In this document: positions 24,213 through 33,610 of the stretch, piece after piece | Numbering within the stretch: position 1 is the first letter of the stretch | How the letters are laid out: every line of letters begins with the position of its first letter | DNA from: Variovorax guangxiensis | GTDB lineage: Bacteria; Pseudomonadota; Gammaproteobacteria; Burkholderiales; Burkholderiaceae_C | Assembly: GCF_003952165.1 (NCBI RefSeq) | Contig: NZ_RXFT01000009.1 | Location: 62,001 to 126,000, forward strand | DNA length: 64,000 nt | Direction: 5' to 3' | The notes under the pieces: generated by a model | The model's database searches: none | Seen by the model: the letters and a program-made list of their open reading frames with translations, nothing else | Told to the model about the DNA's origin: nothing | Translations under genes and position numbers: made by a program

Positions 24213-25163
24213 CTACATCTCGATGTCGCGCTCCGCGGTCCAGATGCGCGGGTGGACGTGACCCGTCGCTTCGTCGTACGCACGCGTCACGTCGAACGGC
24301 ATGCAGTGATCGAAGATCACCCAGTGGCCGTACGTGGGGCGCAGCGCCGCCACGGTTTCCTTGTAGATCGCGTTCAGCGTCTTGCCCTGCGCCACGCCGT
24401 TGTTGACGAGCGTGTACACGTCCGAGATGAAGGCGCGCGTGGAGGCGATGGCCTTGCGCACGTCGGCGGCGTTCTCCAGCGCGGCGCCGCGCCCGGGCAC
24501 CAGCTTCTCGAAGCCGAAGCCCGCGAGGCGGTCGAGCGTGGCGGGCCAGTCGCGGAAGTAGCAGTCGCCGGCGTAGGCGGTGCTCTGGTATTCGACGAGG
24601 TCGCCCGCGAAGCAGATCTTCTGGTCTTCGAGGTAGGCGATGGTGTCGCCCTTGGTGTGGCCGCGGCCCACCTGCGCGATCTTCACTTCGAGCTTCTTGC
24701 CCAGCCACACGCTCATGGTGCCGTCGAAGGTCATGGTCGGCCAGGTCAGGCCCGGCGGCACCGACTCGACGTTGCGGAACAGGCGCGGGAAGCGGCCGAT
24801 CTCGCTGGCCTTGTCCTGCTCGCCGCGCTCCACGATCAGGTCGTAGGTGTCGCGGCTGGCGATGATCTGCTCGGCGCCCTCCTTGAAGTAGGCCGAGGCG
24901 CCCAGAACGCGCACCGCGTGGTAGTGGCTCAGCAGCACGTATTTGATGGGCAGCGGCGTCACTTCGCGGATGCGGCGGATCACGTCCTGCGCCATCGCGG
25001 GCGTAGCCTGGGTGTCGACCACCATCACGGCCTCGTCGCCGATGAAGATGCCGGTGTTGGGGTCGCCCTCGGCGGTGTAGGCGTAGGCGTTCTCCGAGAG
25101 GCGGGTGAAGGAGACCTTCTTCTCCTCGAGGTCGGCGTGGCTGGCGAATTTCTTGGTGGTCAT
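24213..25163 (-). CDS. Metallo-beta-lactamase-fold protein with a reduced metal site
   Basis: 316 residues with the fold's markers in order. The first motif, usually HxHxDH, reads H80-Y-H82-A-V-R; H169 (GRGHTKGD) and D188 (FAGDLVE) are kept, but the late PGHG is PGRG. The Zn1 ligands are thus present and the Zn2 ligands lost, so it may be a one-metal or redox-type enzyme rather than a standard hydrolase. The ATG at 25163 (AAGGA nearby) is preferred to an upstream GTG/ATG frame start. It lies 29 bases after livF in the catabolic operon. Confidence 0.85.
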   Translation of the reverse strand: MTTKKFASHADLEEKKVSFTRLSENAYAYTAEGDPNTGIFIGDEAVMVVDTQATPAMAQDVIRRIREVTPLPIKYVLLSHYHAVRVLGASAYFKEGAEQIIASRDTYDLIVERGEQDKASEIGRFPRLFRNVESVPPGLTWPTMTFDGTMSVWLGKKLEVKIAQVGRGHTKGDTIAYLEDQKICFAGDLVEYQSTAYAGDCYFRDWPATLDRLAGFGFEKLVPGRGAALENAADVRKAIASTRAFISDVYTLVNNGVAQGKTLNAIYKETVAALRPTYGHWVIFDHCMPFDVTRAYDEATGHVHPRIWTAERDIEM

Positions 25164-25192
25164 GGGAGTTCCTTTGAAATGAGCGATGCGAG

Positions 25193-25903
<711 letters not shown>

Positions 25904-25923
25904 GATGGTTTCGGTCTTTCTGC

Positions 25924-27714
25924 TCAAGCCGGCATGGCCGTGGCCAGTGCCTCTTCTTCTTCGTCGTCCACGCCCAGGTAGGCCTCGACCACGCGCGGGT
26001 TGGCCTGAACCTCGGCGGGCTTGCCCTCGGCGATCTTGATGCCGTAGTCGAGCACGATGACGTGGTCGGAGATGGACATCACCAGGTCCATGTGGTGCTC
26101 CACCATCAGGATCGACACGCCGCACTTGCCGATGCGCAGTAGCAGCTCGCCGAGCTCGGCGGTCTCCTGCGGGTTGAGGCCTGCGGCCGGTTCGTCGAGC
26201 AGCAGCAGCTGCGGCTCGGTGGCCAGCGCGCGCGCCAGCTCCACGCGGCGCTGCAGGCCATAGGGCAGGCTGCCGGCGGGCCAGTGCGCGAGGTGGCCGA
26301 GGCCGACCAGGTCGAGCAGCTGCAGCGCGCGCTCGCGCGTCGCCTTCTCCTGCCGGTTCGCGGTGGGCCACGCGACGAGCGACGACAGGAAGCCGTTGCT
26401 CATGCGGCTGTGGCGGCCGAGCATGACGTTGTCGAGCACCGAGAGGTCCGCGAACAGGCGCAGGTTCTGGAAGGTGCGGCCCATGCCCAGGCAGCAGATG
26501 GTGTGCGCCGGCTGGCCCACGATGTTGCGGCCCAGGAAGCGGATCGAGCCCGCGTCGGGTTCGATCACGCCGGTGAGCATGTTGATCATGGTGCTCTTGC
26601 CCGCGCCGTTCGGACCGATCAGCGCATGGATGTGGCCGCGCTGCAGGCGGAACGACACGTCCTGCGCCGGCTTCACGCCGCCGTACGACTTGGTCACGCC
26701 CTGCACCACCAGCAGCTCGCCTTCGCCGCCGGGGCCGATCTGGCCCGGAATGCCGCTGCCGCCAGCGCCCTCGCCGCGATGGCGCGACTTCATGAACCAC
26801 TTGTTGAAAAGGCCCACCACGCCGCCCGGCATCACGTACAGCGCGAACAGCAGCAGGAAGCCGTAGAGGAAGTGCTGCGCCGAAGGCCAGCGCGCCAGCA
26901 GCGCGTCGGTCAGCGTGAGCAGCACCGCACCCACCAGCGGCCCGTACATCGAGCCCGCGCCGCCGAACAGCACCAGCAGCAGGATGAAGATCGACAGGTG
27001 GAAGGTGATGAAGTCGGAGTTGATGTACTGGTTCTGCTGGGCCACCAGCGCACCCGCGATGCCGCAGGTGACGGCCGCGACCACGAAGGCCATGACCTTG
27101 GCGCGGTACACGCGCACGCCCACGGAAGACGAAGCGATCTCGTCCGCCTGCAGCGACAGCAGCGCGCGGCCGAAGCGGCCGTTGAGCAGGTTGCGCAGCA
27201 GCAGGTGCAGCGCCGCGCACAGCACGATGCCCAGGATGACCCACTGCGTGGTGTCCAGCGGCGCCCCCTTCCAGGTGAGCGGGCGGATGCCGTAGATGCC
27301 CTGGGCGCCGCCGAACACGTCGGTCCATTCGCCCACGAGCTTCTCCACCACGATGCCGAAGGCCAGCGTGACCATGGCGAGGTACGGCCCCTTCACGCGC
27401 AGCGAGGGCAGCGCGATCAGCACGCCGCACAGGCCCGAGATGACAGCGGCCAGCGCGAGCGCGAGCCACGGGTCCATGTCGGTGCGCGATGTCAGCAGCG
27501 CCACGCCGTAGGCGCCGGCCGCGAACAGCCCGGCCTGGCCCAGCGATTTCTGCCCCGCGTAGCCCACCAGCACGTTCATGCCGGCGGCGCAGAGGTAGTA
27601 GACGCACATCATGAAGGCGATGCGCAGGTAGTAGTCGTTGCCCGACATCGAGACGATGCCGCAGAGCACCGCCGCGACCAGCAACACGGCGAGAGGATGG
27701 GCGAGGCGCTTCAT
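25924..27714 (-). CDS. livM: ABC importer fusion: LivM permease plus LivG ATPase
   Basis: 596 residues. Positions 1-~310 are a LivM permease with about nine helices (YAGQKSLGQAGLFAAGAYG is the family motif). A Gly-rich linker (GEGAGGSGIPGQIGPGGEGE) leads to a LivG-type ATPase with Walker A GPNGAGKST, signature LPYGLQRR, and Walker B LLLLDEPAAGLNP. The C-terminus is acidic (DDEEEEA). The start ATG at 27714 overlaps the livH stop by four bases. Fusion of these two subunits occurs in several Burkholderiales and locks the inner-membrane stoichiometry. Confidence 0.94.
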   Translation of the reverse strand: MKRLAHPLAVLLVAAVLCGIVSMSGNDYYLRIAFMMCVYYLCAAGMNVLVGYAGQKSLGQAGLFAAGAYGVALLTSRTDMDPWLALALAAVISGLCGVLIALPSLRVKGPYLAMVTLAFGIVVEKLVGEWTDVFGGAQGIYGIRPLTWKGAPLDTTQWVILGIVLCAALHLLLRNLLNGRFGRALLSLQADEIASSSVGVRVYRAKVMAFVVAAVTCGIAGALVAQQNQYINSDFITFHLSIFILLLVLFGGAGSMYGPLVGAVLLTLTDALLARWPSAQHFLYGFLLLFALYVMPGGVVGLFNKWFMKSRHRGEGAGGSGIPGQIGPGGEGELLVVQGVTKSYGGVKPAQDVSFRLQRGHIHALIGPNGAGKSTMINMLTGVIEPDAGSIRFLGRNIVGQPAHTICCLGMGRTFQNLRLFADLSVLDNVMLGRHSRMSNGFLSSLVAWPTANRQEKATRERALQLLDLVGLGHLAHWPAGSLPYGLQRRVELARALATEPQLLLLDEPAAGLNPQETAELGELLLRIGKCGVSILMVEHHMDLVMSISDHVIVLDYGIKIAEGKPAEVQANPRVVEAYLGVDDEEEEALATAMPA

Positions 27715-28634
27715 ACCTTCTCCACCGTCGAGCGGCCGAACAGACCCGTGGGGCGGAAGGCCAGCACCAGGATGACGAGCGCGAACACCGCCACCTCGCG
27801 CCACTGCGCCTGCCACAGGTTGACCATCGACTCGAGCACGCCGAGCAGGAAGCCGCCGATCACGCAACCGCGCGGGTTGCTCAGGCCGCCGATCATCGCG
27901 CCCGAAAATCCTTTCAGGCCCACGGTCAGCCCCATGAAGAGCGATGCCTGCGCGATGGGCGCGAGCAGGAAGCCCGAGAGCCCCGCCAGCGCCGAGCTCA
28001 CGACGAAGGCGCCGATCATCATCGCGTTGGTGTTGATGCCCATCAGGCTGGCGACGTTGCCGTTCTGCGCGACGGCGCGCATGGCCTTGCCGATCATGGT
28101 GCGGTTCATCACGCGGTCGAAGCCGAACATCACGACCACCGCCACGCCCAGCGTGAGCAGCTCCTGCGGGCGCACGCCCACGCCGAACATGCGGATCACG
28201 GTGTCGCCCACGGGCGCGGGCACCACCACCGGCTTCGGGCCCCAGATGGCGAGCCCCACGCTCTGCAGGATCACACCGAAGCCCAGGGTGCTCATCACCC
28301 AGGCCATGCCGGGGCGGCCCGCGAAGGGTCGCACGCCCAGCACGTAGAGCAGCCAGCCCAGCAGGCCCATCACGCCGAGCGCGGCCAGCAGCGCGAACAG
28401 CTGCGCGCCCGCGCCGGGCACGGCGTCGCCGAAGGTGGTGGAGCTCAGCGGCTTGCCCAGTACCAGGAACAGGGCGCTCATGCCGATGAAGGCGCCGGCC
28501 GAGACGAACTCGCCGTGCGAGAAGTTCAGCGTCTTGGTGGTCGTGAACGTGATGCTGAATCCCAGCGCCACCAGCGCATAGGCACCGCCGACGGCGAGCC
28601 CGCTGATGAGCGCCTGCAGGAGCGCTTCAACCAT
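27711..28634 (-). CDS. livH: Branched-chain amino-acid-type ABC permease LivH
   Basis: 307 residues, about eight membrane helices. The N-terminal ISGLAVGGAYALVALGFSITFTTTKTLNFSHGEFVSAGAF and the C-terminal GFSGAMIGGLSNPRGCVIGGFLLGVLE are LivH hallmarks. It pairs with the LivM half of the fused downstream gene. It begins 79 bases after livK, and its stop overlaps the livM start. Confidence 0.94.
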   Translation of the reverse strand: MVEALLQALISGLAVGGAYALVALGFSITFTTTKTLNFSHGEFVSAGAFIGMSALFLVLGKPLSSTTFGDAVPGAGAQLFALLAALGVMGLLGWLLYVLGVRPFAGRPGMAWVMSTLGFGVILQSVGLAIWGPKPVVVPAPVGDTVIRMFGVGVRPQELLTLGVAVVVMFGFDRVMNRTMIGKAMRAVAQNGNVASLMGINTNAMMIGAFVVSSALAGLSGFLLAPIAQASLFMGLTVGLKGFSGAMIGGLSNPRGCVIGGFLLGVLESMVNLWQAQWREVAVFALVILVLAFRPTGLFGRSTVEKV

Positions 28635-28713
28635 GGTGTGTATCTCCGTTGCGAGACGGCGCTGGCTGCCGCGCGGGCACGCCGGTCGCTTCGCCTCTTC
28701 TTTTCTGTCTTGC

Positions 28714-29922
28714 TTACTGCTTGAAGTCGGCCGGCTTCAAGCCCTGGATCAGCGCGTCGGTGTAGGGCATCAGCTTGCCGTCCTTCCAGCGGATCCAGAC
28801 CAGGTCCTTGGCGGTCAGCGCCTCGTGATTGGTCTTGCTGAAGGGCTTGTCGTAGGTCTTGAGCACGCCCTGCACCGGCGTCTTCAGGTCTTCGAGCGCC
28901 GCGCGCACCGCCGCGCCGTCGGCGCTGTTGGCCTGCTTCATGGCCTGCGCCAGCAGCTGCATCGAGTCGTAGCCGTGCAGCGCGAAGGAGAACGAACCCG
29001 GCGCCTTCAGCTTGGCACCGATGCGATCGAAGAGCTTCTGCTGCGCGGGCGTGCGGGTCTCGCTCACGGTGCGCATGAAGATCGGCTTCTCGGCGAGTTG
29101 CTTGCCGGCCGCGTCGTAGAAGGTGATGTTGTCGGCGGCCCAGGAGGTCAGCGTCAGCGGGAAGTAGTTGATCTTCTCCATGCTGCGCACCAGCTGTGCG
29201 ATGGGCGTGCCCTGCGCCCACACCACCACGGTGTCGACGTTGGCGGCCTTCATCTTGCTCAGCTGCGAGGTCATGTCGGTGTCGCCGACGCCGAAGCGCT
29301 CGGTGGCGGCGATCTTGATGTCCTGCAGCTTGGCGATCTCTTCCATGTCCTTCAGGCCGCCCTGGCCGTAGCCGGTGGTCTCGGCCATCAGGCCCACCAC
29401 CTTGGAGCCTGCGGTGTTCTTCTTCACGTAGGCCATGAGCGCGGCGACCTGCTCGCGGTCGACCATCGAGACGCGGAACATGTAGTTGTCGGCGCCGGGG
29501 CTCATCGGCTTGGTGATGTCGGTGCCCGAGCCCACGTTGCCCAGCACGGGAATCTTCTTCTGGTTGGCGATGTGCTTCCACGCCATCGCGTTGCCCGAGT
29601 TGGTGGGGCCGAAGACAGCAACCACCTTCTCGTTGTCGATCAGGTCGCTCATGTTCTGGATCGACTTCGGCGGCGCCGAGACGTCGTCGCGCGTCACCAG
29701 CGCCAGTTTCTTGCCGAGCACGCCGCCTGCGGCATTGATGTCGGCGATGGCCGCCTCCATGCCCAGCACCGCGGCCTGGCCGCTCTGGGCCGAGGGCGAC
29801 GCGGAGAGGTCGCCGTTGTAGCCGACCTTGATGTCCTGCGCCATGGCACCGGTAGCGCCGGCCGTGAAGGCGGCGAACGCGGCCGCGGCGAGCAGCGTCT
29901 TGTACAGACGGATGGTTTTCAT
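28714..29922 (-). CDS. Periplasmic ligand-binding protein of a Liv-type importer
   Basis: 402 residues: a signal peptide (MKTIRLYKTLLAAAAF..GAMA, cleavage before QDIKVGYNGDLS) and a type-I periplasmic binding fold of the LivK/amide-binding kind, with GMEAAIADINAAGGVLGKKLAL and AVFGPTNSGNAMAW motifs. The ligand is unknown; neighbouring dehydrogenases and an old-yellow-enzyme homologue suggest a cyclic or unsaturated acid rather than leucine. Confidence 0.92.
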   Translation of the reverse strand: MKTIRLYKTLLAAAAFAAFTAGATGAMAQDIKVGYNGDLSASPSAQSGQAAVLGMEAAIADINAAGGVLGKKLALVTRDDVSAPPKSIQNMSDLIDNEKVVAVFGPTNSGNAMAWKHIANQKKIPVLGNVGSGTDITKPMSPGADNYMFRVSMVDREQVAALMAYVKKNTAGSKVVGLMAETTGYGQGGLKDMEEIAKLQDIKIAATERFGVGDTDMTSQLSKMKAANVDTVVVWAQGTPIAQLVRSMEKINYFPLTLTSWAADNITFYDAAGKQLAEKPIFMRTVSETRTPAQQKLFDRIGAKLKAPGSFSFALHGYDSMQLLAQAMKQANSADGAAVRAALEDLKTPVQGVLKTYDKPFSKTNHEALTAKDLVWIRWKDGKLMPYTDALIQGLKPADFKQ

Positions 29923-29974
29923 TTTTTGTCTCCTGAGGTTGACGGACTGGGAAGCGGAAAAAACAAAAGGGGGC

Positions 29975-30751
29975 TCAGACGGCGAGGAAGCCGCCGTCCA
30001 CCGGCAGCACGATGCCGGTCACGTAGCGCGACATGTCGCTGGCCAGGAAGATCACCGGGCCCACTAGGTCTTCGGTCTGGCCGACGCGGCCCATGGGGAT
30101 GCGCGTCATGAACGATTCGAGACGCTGCGGGTTCTCGCGGGTGGCCGCGGTCATGGGCGTCTCTATCACGCCGGGGGCCAGCGCGTTGACGCGCACGCCG
30201 GCGGGCGCGAGTTCCTGCGCGAGCGACTGCGTGAGCATCTTGATCGCGCCCTTCGACGGCGAGTAGCCCAGGCTCGCGCCCTGCCCCGCGTAGGCGGCGA
30301 TGGAGGCGATGTTGATGATCGAGCCCTTCGTCTGCTTGAGCACCGGGATGAAGGCCAGCGTGGTGTTGAAGGTGCCGTGCACGTTCACGTCGATGGTCTT
30401 CTTCCAGTTGGCCGCGGCGTTCGGGCTGCTGGTGTTCTCGCGGATGATGATGCCGGCGTTGTTGACCAGCAGGTCGACGTTGCCGATCTCCTTGCCCACG
30501 CGCTCGGCCAATGCCTGGCAGGCTTCGGGCGCGGTCACGTCGAGCACGAAGGACCAGGCCTCGCCGCCCGCGTCGCGCACCAGCTGCGCGGTCTCGCGCA
30601 CGGTGGCGTCGTTCATGTCGGTGACGACCACGCGCGCACCGGCCTGCGCCAGGCCCAGCGCGAGCGCGCGGCCGTTGCCCTGGCCCGCGCCGGTAATGAA
30701 GGCCAGGCGGCCTTCGAGCAGGCGGGGTGCGACGGTGGATGGAAAGGCCAT
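29975..30751 (-). CDS. Short-chain dehydrogenase/reductase
   Basis: 258 residues, classical SDR. TGAGQGNGRALA is the cofactor loop (~20-31), D at the end of beta-2 (VVVTDMND) favours NAD(H), NNAGI is present, and the catalytic set is Ser in IASIAAY with YSPSK. The C-terminal end VLPVDGGFLAV is typical. It oxidises or reduces a hydroxy/oxo group of the cluster's substrate. It lies 37 bases after the FAD dehydrogenase gene. Confidence 0.93.
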   Translation of the reverse strand: MAFPSTVAPRLLEGRLAFITGAGQGNGRALALGLAQAGARVVVTDMNDATVRETAQLVRDAGGEAWSFVLDVTAPEACQALAERVGKEIGNVDLLVNNAGIIIRENTSSPNAAANWKKTIDVNVHGTFNTTLAFIPVLKQTKGSIINIASIAAYAGQGASLGYSPSKGAIKMLTQSLAQELAPAGVRVNALAPGVIETPMTAATRENPQRLESFMTRIPMGRVGQTEDLVGPVIFLASDMSRYVTGIVLPVDGGFLAV

Positions 30752-30788
30752 CGGTGTCTCCTTATATATATGTGTGGATGTATGACGC

Positions 30789-32549
30789 TCAGGCGGTGCG
30801 GCTGACCGGCACGGCCTCGCGCTGCTCCACCTTCAGCTGCGCCGTGGCCTTGGCTTCGGCCTGCGCGACCTGCAGGCCCGCGACATAGCCGAAGGTCAGC
30901 GCCGGGCCGAGCGTGATGCCGGCGCCGGGGTAATTGCCGCCCATGACGCTGGCGGCGTCGTTGCCCACCGCGTAGAGGCCCTTGATCGGCTGGCGGTTGG
31001 CGTCGAGCACGCGGGTCTTCTCGTCGGTGACGAGGCCGGCGAAGGTGCCGATGTCGCCGATCACCAGCTTGATGGCGTAGTAGGGGCCGTTCTCCAGCGG
31101 CGCGACGCAGGGGTTGGGCGTGATGTTGGCGTCGCCCTGGTAGCGGTTGTAGGCCTTGCTGCCCTTGCCGAAGGCGGGGTCGTCGCCGGTGCGCGCGCCC
31201 TTGTTGAACTCCTGCACGGTGGCTTCGAGCGTGGCGGGCGCGATGCCGAGTTCCTTGGCCAGCTCGCCGACGGTGGCGCCACGCTTGAGGTAGCCGCTCT
31301 TCAGGTGCCGCCCGATGGGCAGCGGCGCGGGCGCGACGCAGCCCAGGCCGTAGTCGCGCAGCGCCTTGTGGTCGCACAGCAGCCAGGCCGTGACCTCGGG
31401 CTCGCCCTCGCAGGCCTTGACCATCGCCTGCACGAAGTCGTGGTACGAGTTGCCTTCGTTGGTGAAGCGGCGGCCCTTGGTGGTGACAGCGATCACGCCG
31501 GGCTTGGCGCGGTCGATGAAGTGCGGCATCACGCCCTTGCTGCCGTCGGGACGCGTGGTGACCGACGCGGGCACCCACGCCGCGGCATGCGGGATGGTGC
31601 CGTCGACACGGCCGCCCACGGCCTCGGCCAGACGCAGGCCGTCGCCGGTGTTGGTGGAAGGCGATGGCGAGTAGTGCTCGCGGCCGGTGGGCGCATGCGG
31701 AAAGAGCTGCTTGCGGCGTTCCACGTCGTAGGGGAAGCCGCCGCAGGCCAGCACCACGCCGCGCTTCGCGACCACGCGCACGTTCTGGCCCTCGTGCTGC
31801 ACCACCGCGCCGGAGACGCCGTCGTACTCGACCACCAGCTTCTTCACCGGCGACGAGAGCCACACGGGAATGTTCTTGTCCATCGCGGCCTTGGCGAGGC
31901 GGCCGGCCAGCGCATTGCCGTTGGTCAGCGTCATGCCGCGGCCGTGGCGAAGCACGTCGAGGAAGTGGCGGCTCAGGCGCTTGGTCACGTACCAGAACGA
32001 GGTCGGCGACTTGAAGGCCCGCATGAAGTGTTTGATCTCGGGGCCCGAGCCCAACATCATCCCGAACACGGTGAGTTCGGGCAGCGGCGGCGCCAGCTGC
32101 TTGATGCGCTTGCCGAGCTCGCGGCCGTCGAACGGGCGCGTGACCATCGAGCGGCCGCCCTGCTGGCCGCCCGGCGCCTCGGCGTGGTAGTCGGGGAAGA
32201 CGGCCGGCATGTCGAACTGCACGCAGGTGTTGCGCGTGAAGAAGTCGATGGCCTTGGGCCCCATCTCCAGAAAGGCGCCGACGCGCGCGGCGTCGAAGTG
32301 CGTGGTGGCCTCGTGCTTCATGTATTCGAGCGCGGCGCCTTCGGGCTCGTGGATGCCCTGCTCCGTGGCCAGGCGCGTGCCCGGAATCCACAGCCAGCCG
32401 CCCGAACGCGCGGTGGTGCCGCCGAAGCGCGGCTCCTTCTCGACCACCAGCACCTTCAAGCCCTGCGAAGCCGCCGTGACCGCGGTGGCCATGCCCGATG
32501 CGCCGCTGCCGACGACGAGCACGTCGCATTCGAAAGTGTTCTGTTCCAT
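30789..32549 (-). CDS. FAD-dependent dehydrogenase of the 3-ketosteroid-dehydrogenase/fumarate-reductase family
   Basis: 586 residues. VLVVGSGASGMATAVTAASQGLKVLVVEKEPRFGGTTARSGG at 10-51 is the FAD-binding start, with the GGTTA.SGG seal typical of 3-ketosteroid-1-dehydrogenase-like enzymes. A C-terminal GLYAVGNDAASVMGGNYPGAGITLGPALTFGY closes the FAD site. Such enzymes introduce or reduce a C=C bond next to a carbonyl. It is the first gene of the long minus-strand cluster and is transcribed from the promoter at 32595-32623, divergent from iclR. Steroid, cyclohexanone-type or terpenoid substrates are all possible. Confidence 0.9.
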   Translation of the reverse strand: MEQNTFECDVLVVGSGASGMATAVTAASQGLKVLVVEKEPRFGGTTARSGGWLWIPGTRLATEQGIHEPEGAALEYMKHEATTHFDAARVGAFLEMGPKAIDFFTRNTCVQFDMPAVFPDYHAEAPGGQQGGRSMVTRPFDGRELGKRIKQLAPPLPELTVFGMMLGSGPEIKHFMRAFKSPTSFWYVTKRLSRHFLDVLRHGRGMTLTNGNALAGRLAKAAMDKNIPVWLSSPVKKLVVEYDGVSGAVVQHEGQNVRVVAKRGVVLACGGFPYDVERRKQLFPHAPTGREHYSPSPSTNTGDGLRLAEAVGGRVDGTIPHAAAWVPASVTTRPDGSKGVMPHFIDRAKPGVIAVTTKGRRFTNEGNSYHDFVQAMVKACEGEPEVTAWLLCDHKALRDYGLGCVAPAPLPIGRHLKSGYLKRGATVGELAKELGIAPATLEATVQEFNKGARTGDDPAFGKGSKAYNRYQGDANITPNPCVAPLENGPYYAIKLVIGDIGTFAGLVTDEKTRVLDANRQPIKGLYAVGNDAASVMGGNYPGAGITLGPALTFGYVAGLQVAQAEAKATAQLKVEQREAVPVSRTA

Positions 32550-32594
32550 GTCTCTGCCTGTTCGCGTGTTTGTGTAAGACCTAAGTTGCGGCGC

Positions 32595-32623
32595 AGTTTA
32601 GGCAGCGACGTTGATATGGTCAA
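32595..32623 (-). promoter_or_regulatory. Sigma-70-type promoter of the FAD-dehydrogenase operon
   Basis: Read on the minus strand, TTGACC (32618-32623) and TAAACT (32595-32600) are separated by exactly 17 bases. Transcription would start near 32588, giving a ~40-base leader before the ATG at 32549. Confidence 0.65.
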
Positions 32624-32639
32624 GTCTCTTCGTTACTAT
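32611..32639 (+). promoter_or_regulatory. Sigma-70-type promoter of iclR, overlapping the divergent promoter
   Basis: TTGATA (32611-32616) and TACTAT (32634-32639) are 17 bases apart on the plus strand. The two -35 boxes of the divergent promoters overlap within TTGATATGGTCAA, so polymerase can occupy only one at a time. Confidence 0.6.
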
Positions 32640-32643
32640 CAGA

Positions 32644-32667
32644 TGTTCAATCATCATCGATTGAACA
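32644..32667. promoter_or_regulatory. IclR operator candidate
   Basis: TGTTCAATC and GATTGAACA are perfect nine-base inverted arms separated by six bases. The site covers the predicted iclR start point (autorepression) and lies about 65-70 bases upstream of the FAD-operon start point (activator position), which fits IclR-family behaviour. Confidence 0.65.
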
Positions 32668-32690
32668 CGACAATATCAGTAGAAACCCTG

Positions 32691-33533
32691 ATGGCTATAC
32701 TCGCCCCCACTCTCACTCCCCACGCCGGGCGCCCCATGGAAAAGCCAAGACGTGGCATTCAGTCCGTCGAAATCGGAACGCAACTGCTGGTGGCGCTCGG
32801 GCGCCACGTCGCGCCCATGGCGCTGCGCGACCTGGGCAAGGCCGCGGGCGTTCCCGTCGGCAAGGCGCACCCCTATCTCGTCAGCTTTTTGAAGGTCGGC
32901 TTCGTGGTGCAGGACAGCGCGGGCCGCTACGAGCTGGGCCCGCTGGCGCTGCAGCTGGGGCTGGCCAAGCTGCAGCGGCTCGACCCGATCAAGGAGGCGT
33001 CGCCACTCATCGAGCAGCTCGCCTCGGAGACCGAGCAGAGCATCGCGGTGGCGGTCTGGGGCAACTTCGGGCCGACGGTGGTGCGGCTGGAGGAGCCGAT
33101 CCATCCGCTGCACGTGAACCTGCGCACCGGCACCGTCATGTCGCTGGCCTACACCGCGACGGGCCGGCTCTTCGCGGCCTACCTGCCGCCCAAGGTGGTC
33201 GAGAAGATGATGCTGGAGGACTTGGCGCGCACCCGCCCCGCGGACGGCCGCGGCGCCACCGCCGAGCTGTCGCGCGCCGAGATCGAGGCCCTGCTGGTCG
33301 AGACGCGCCTGCACGGCATGTCACGCACGCTGGGCCAGCCGATCCCGGGCATCGACGCCTTCTGCGCGCCGGTGTTCGACTCCACCAACAACCTGGTGCT
33401 GGGCATCACCGCCATGGGTCCCGAGGCTACCTTCGACCGCGAATGGGACGGCCGCGTGGCCGTGCCGCTGAGGGCCTGCGCGCTGGAGATCTCGCGCCGG
33501 CTGGGCTTCGTGCCTACGGGCGAGCAGGCCTGA
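32691..33533 (+). CDS. IclR-family transcriptional regulator
   Basis: 280 residues from the ATG at 32691; a second ATG at 32736 (MEKPRRGIQSVEIG) is equally plausible because neither has a strong ribosome site. An N-terminal winged HTH (GIQSVEIGTQLLVALG..LGKAAGVPVGKAHPYLVSFLKVG) is followed by the ~170-residue effector domain ending FDSTNNLVLGITAMGP. It probably controls the divergent FAD/SDR/Liv cluster through the 24-bp operator in its own leader. The effector is presumably the cluster's substrate or a metabolite of it. Confidence 0.92.
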   Translation: MAILAPTLTPHAGRPMEKPRRGIQSVEIGTQLLVALGRHVAPMALRDLGKAAGVPVGKAHPYLVSFLKVGFVVQDSAGRYELGPLALQLGLAKLQRLDPIKEASPLIEQLASETEQSIAVAVWGNFGPTVVRLEEPIHPLHVNLRTGTVMSLAYTATGRLFAAYLPPKVVEKMMLEDLARTRPADGRGATAELSRAEIEALLVETRLHGMSRTLGQPIPGIDAFCAPVFDSTNNLVLGITAMGPEATFDREWDGRVAVPLRACALEISRRLGFVPTGEQA

Positions 33534-33560
33534 TCGCGGGCCTTCACCGGCTTCCCGGCA

Positions 33561-33598
33561 AAAGAAAAAGGCGCTTCGACGAAGCGCCTTTTTCTTTT
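33561..33598. terminator. Bidirectional terminator between iclR and the acyltransferase
   Basis: A perfect stem of about 17 bases (GGCGCTTC / GAAGCGCC core, extended by A-runs on the left and T-runs on the right) with a three-base loop. Being A/T-flanked on both sides, it ends transcription from both convergent genes. Confidence 0.9.
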
Positions 33599-33610
33599 GG
33601 TTCCGGCCGG

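Noticed and set aside
32611..32623. TTGATATGGTCAA as a third Fnr-like site
   Set aside because: The spacer is three, not four, bases, and the sequence is fully explained by two overlapping divergent -35 boxes.
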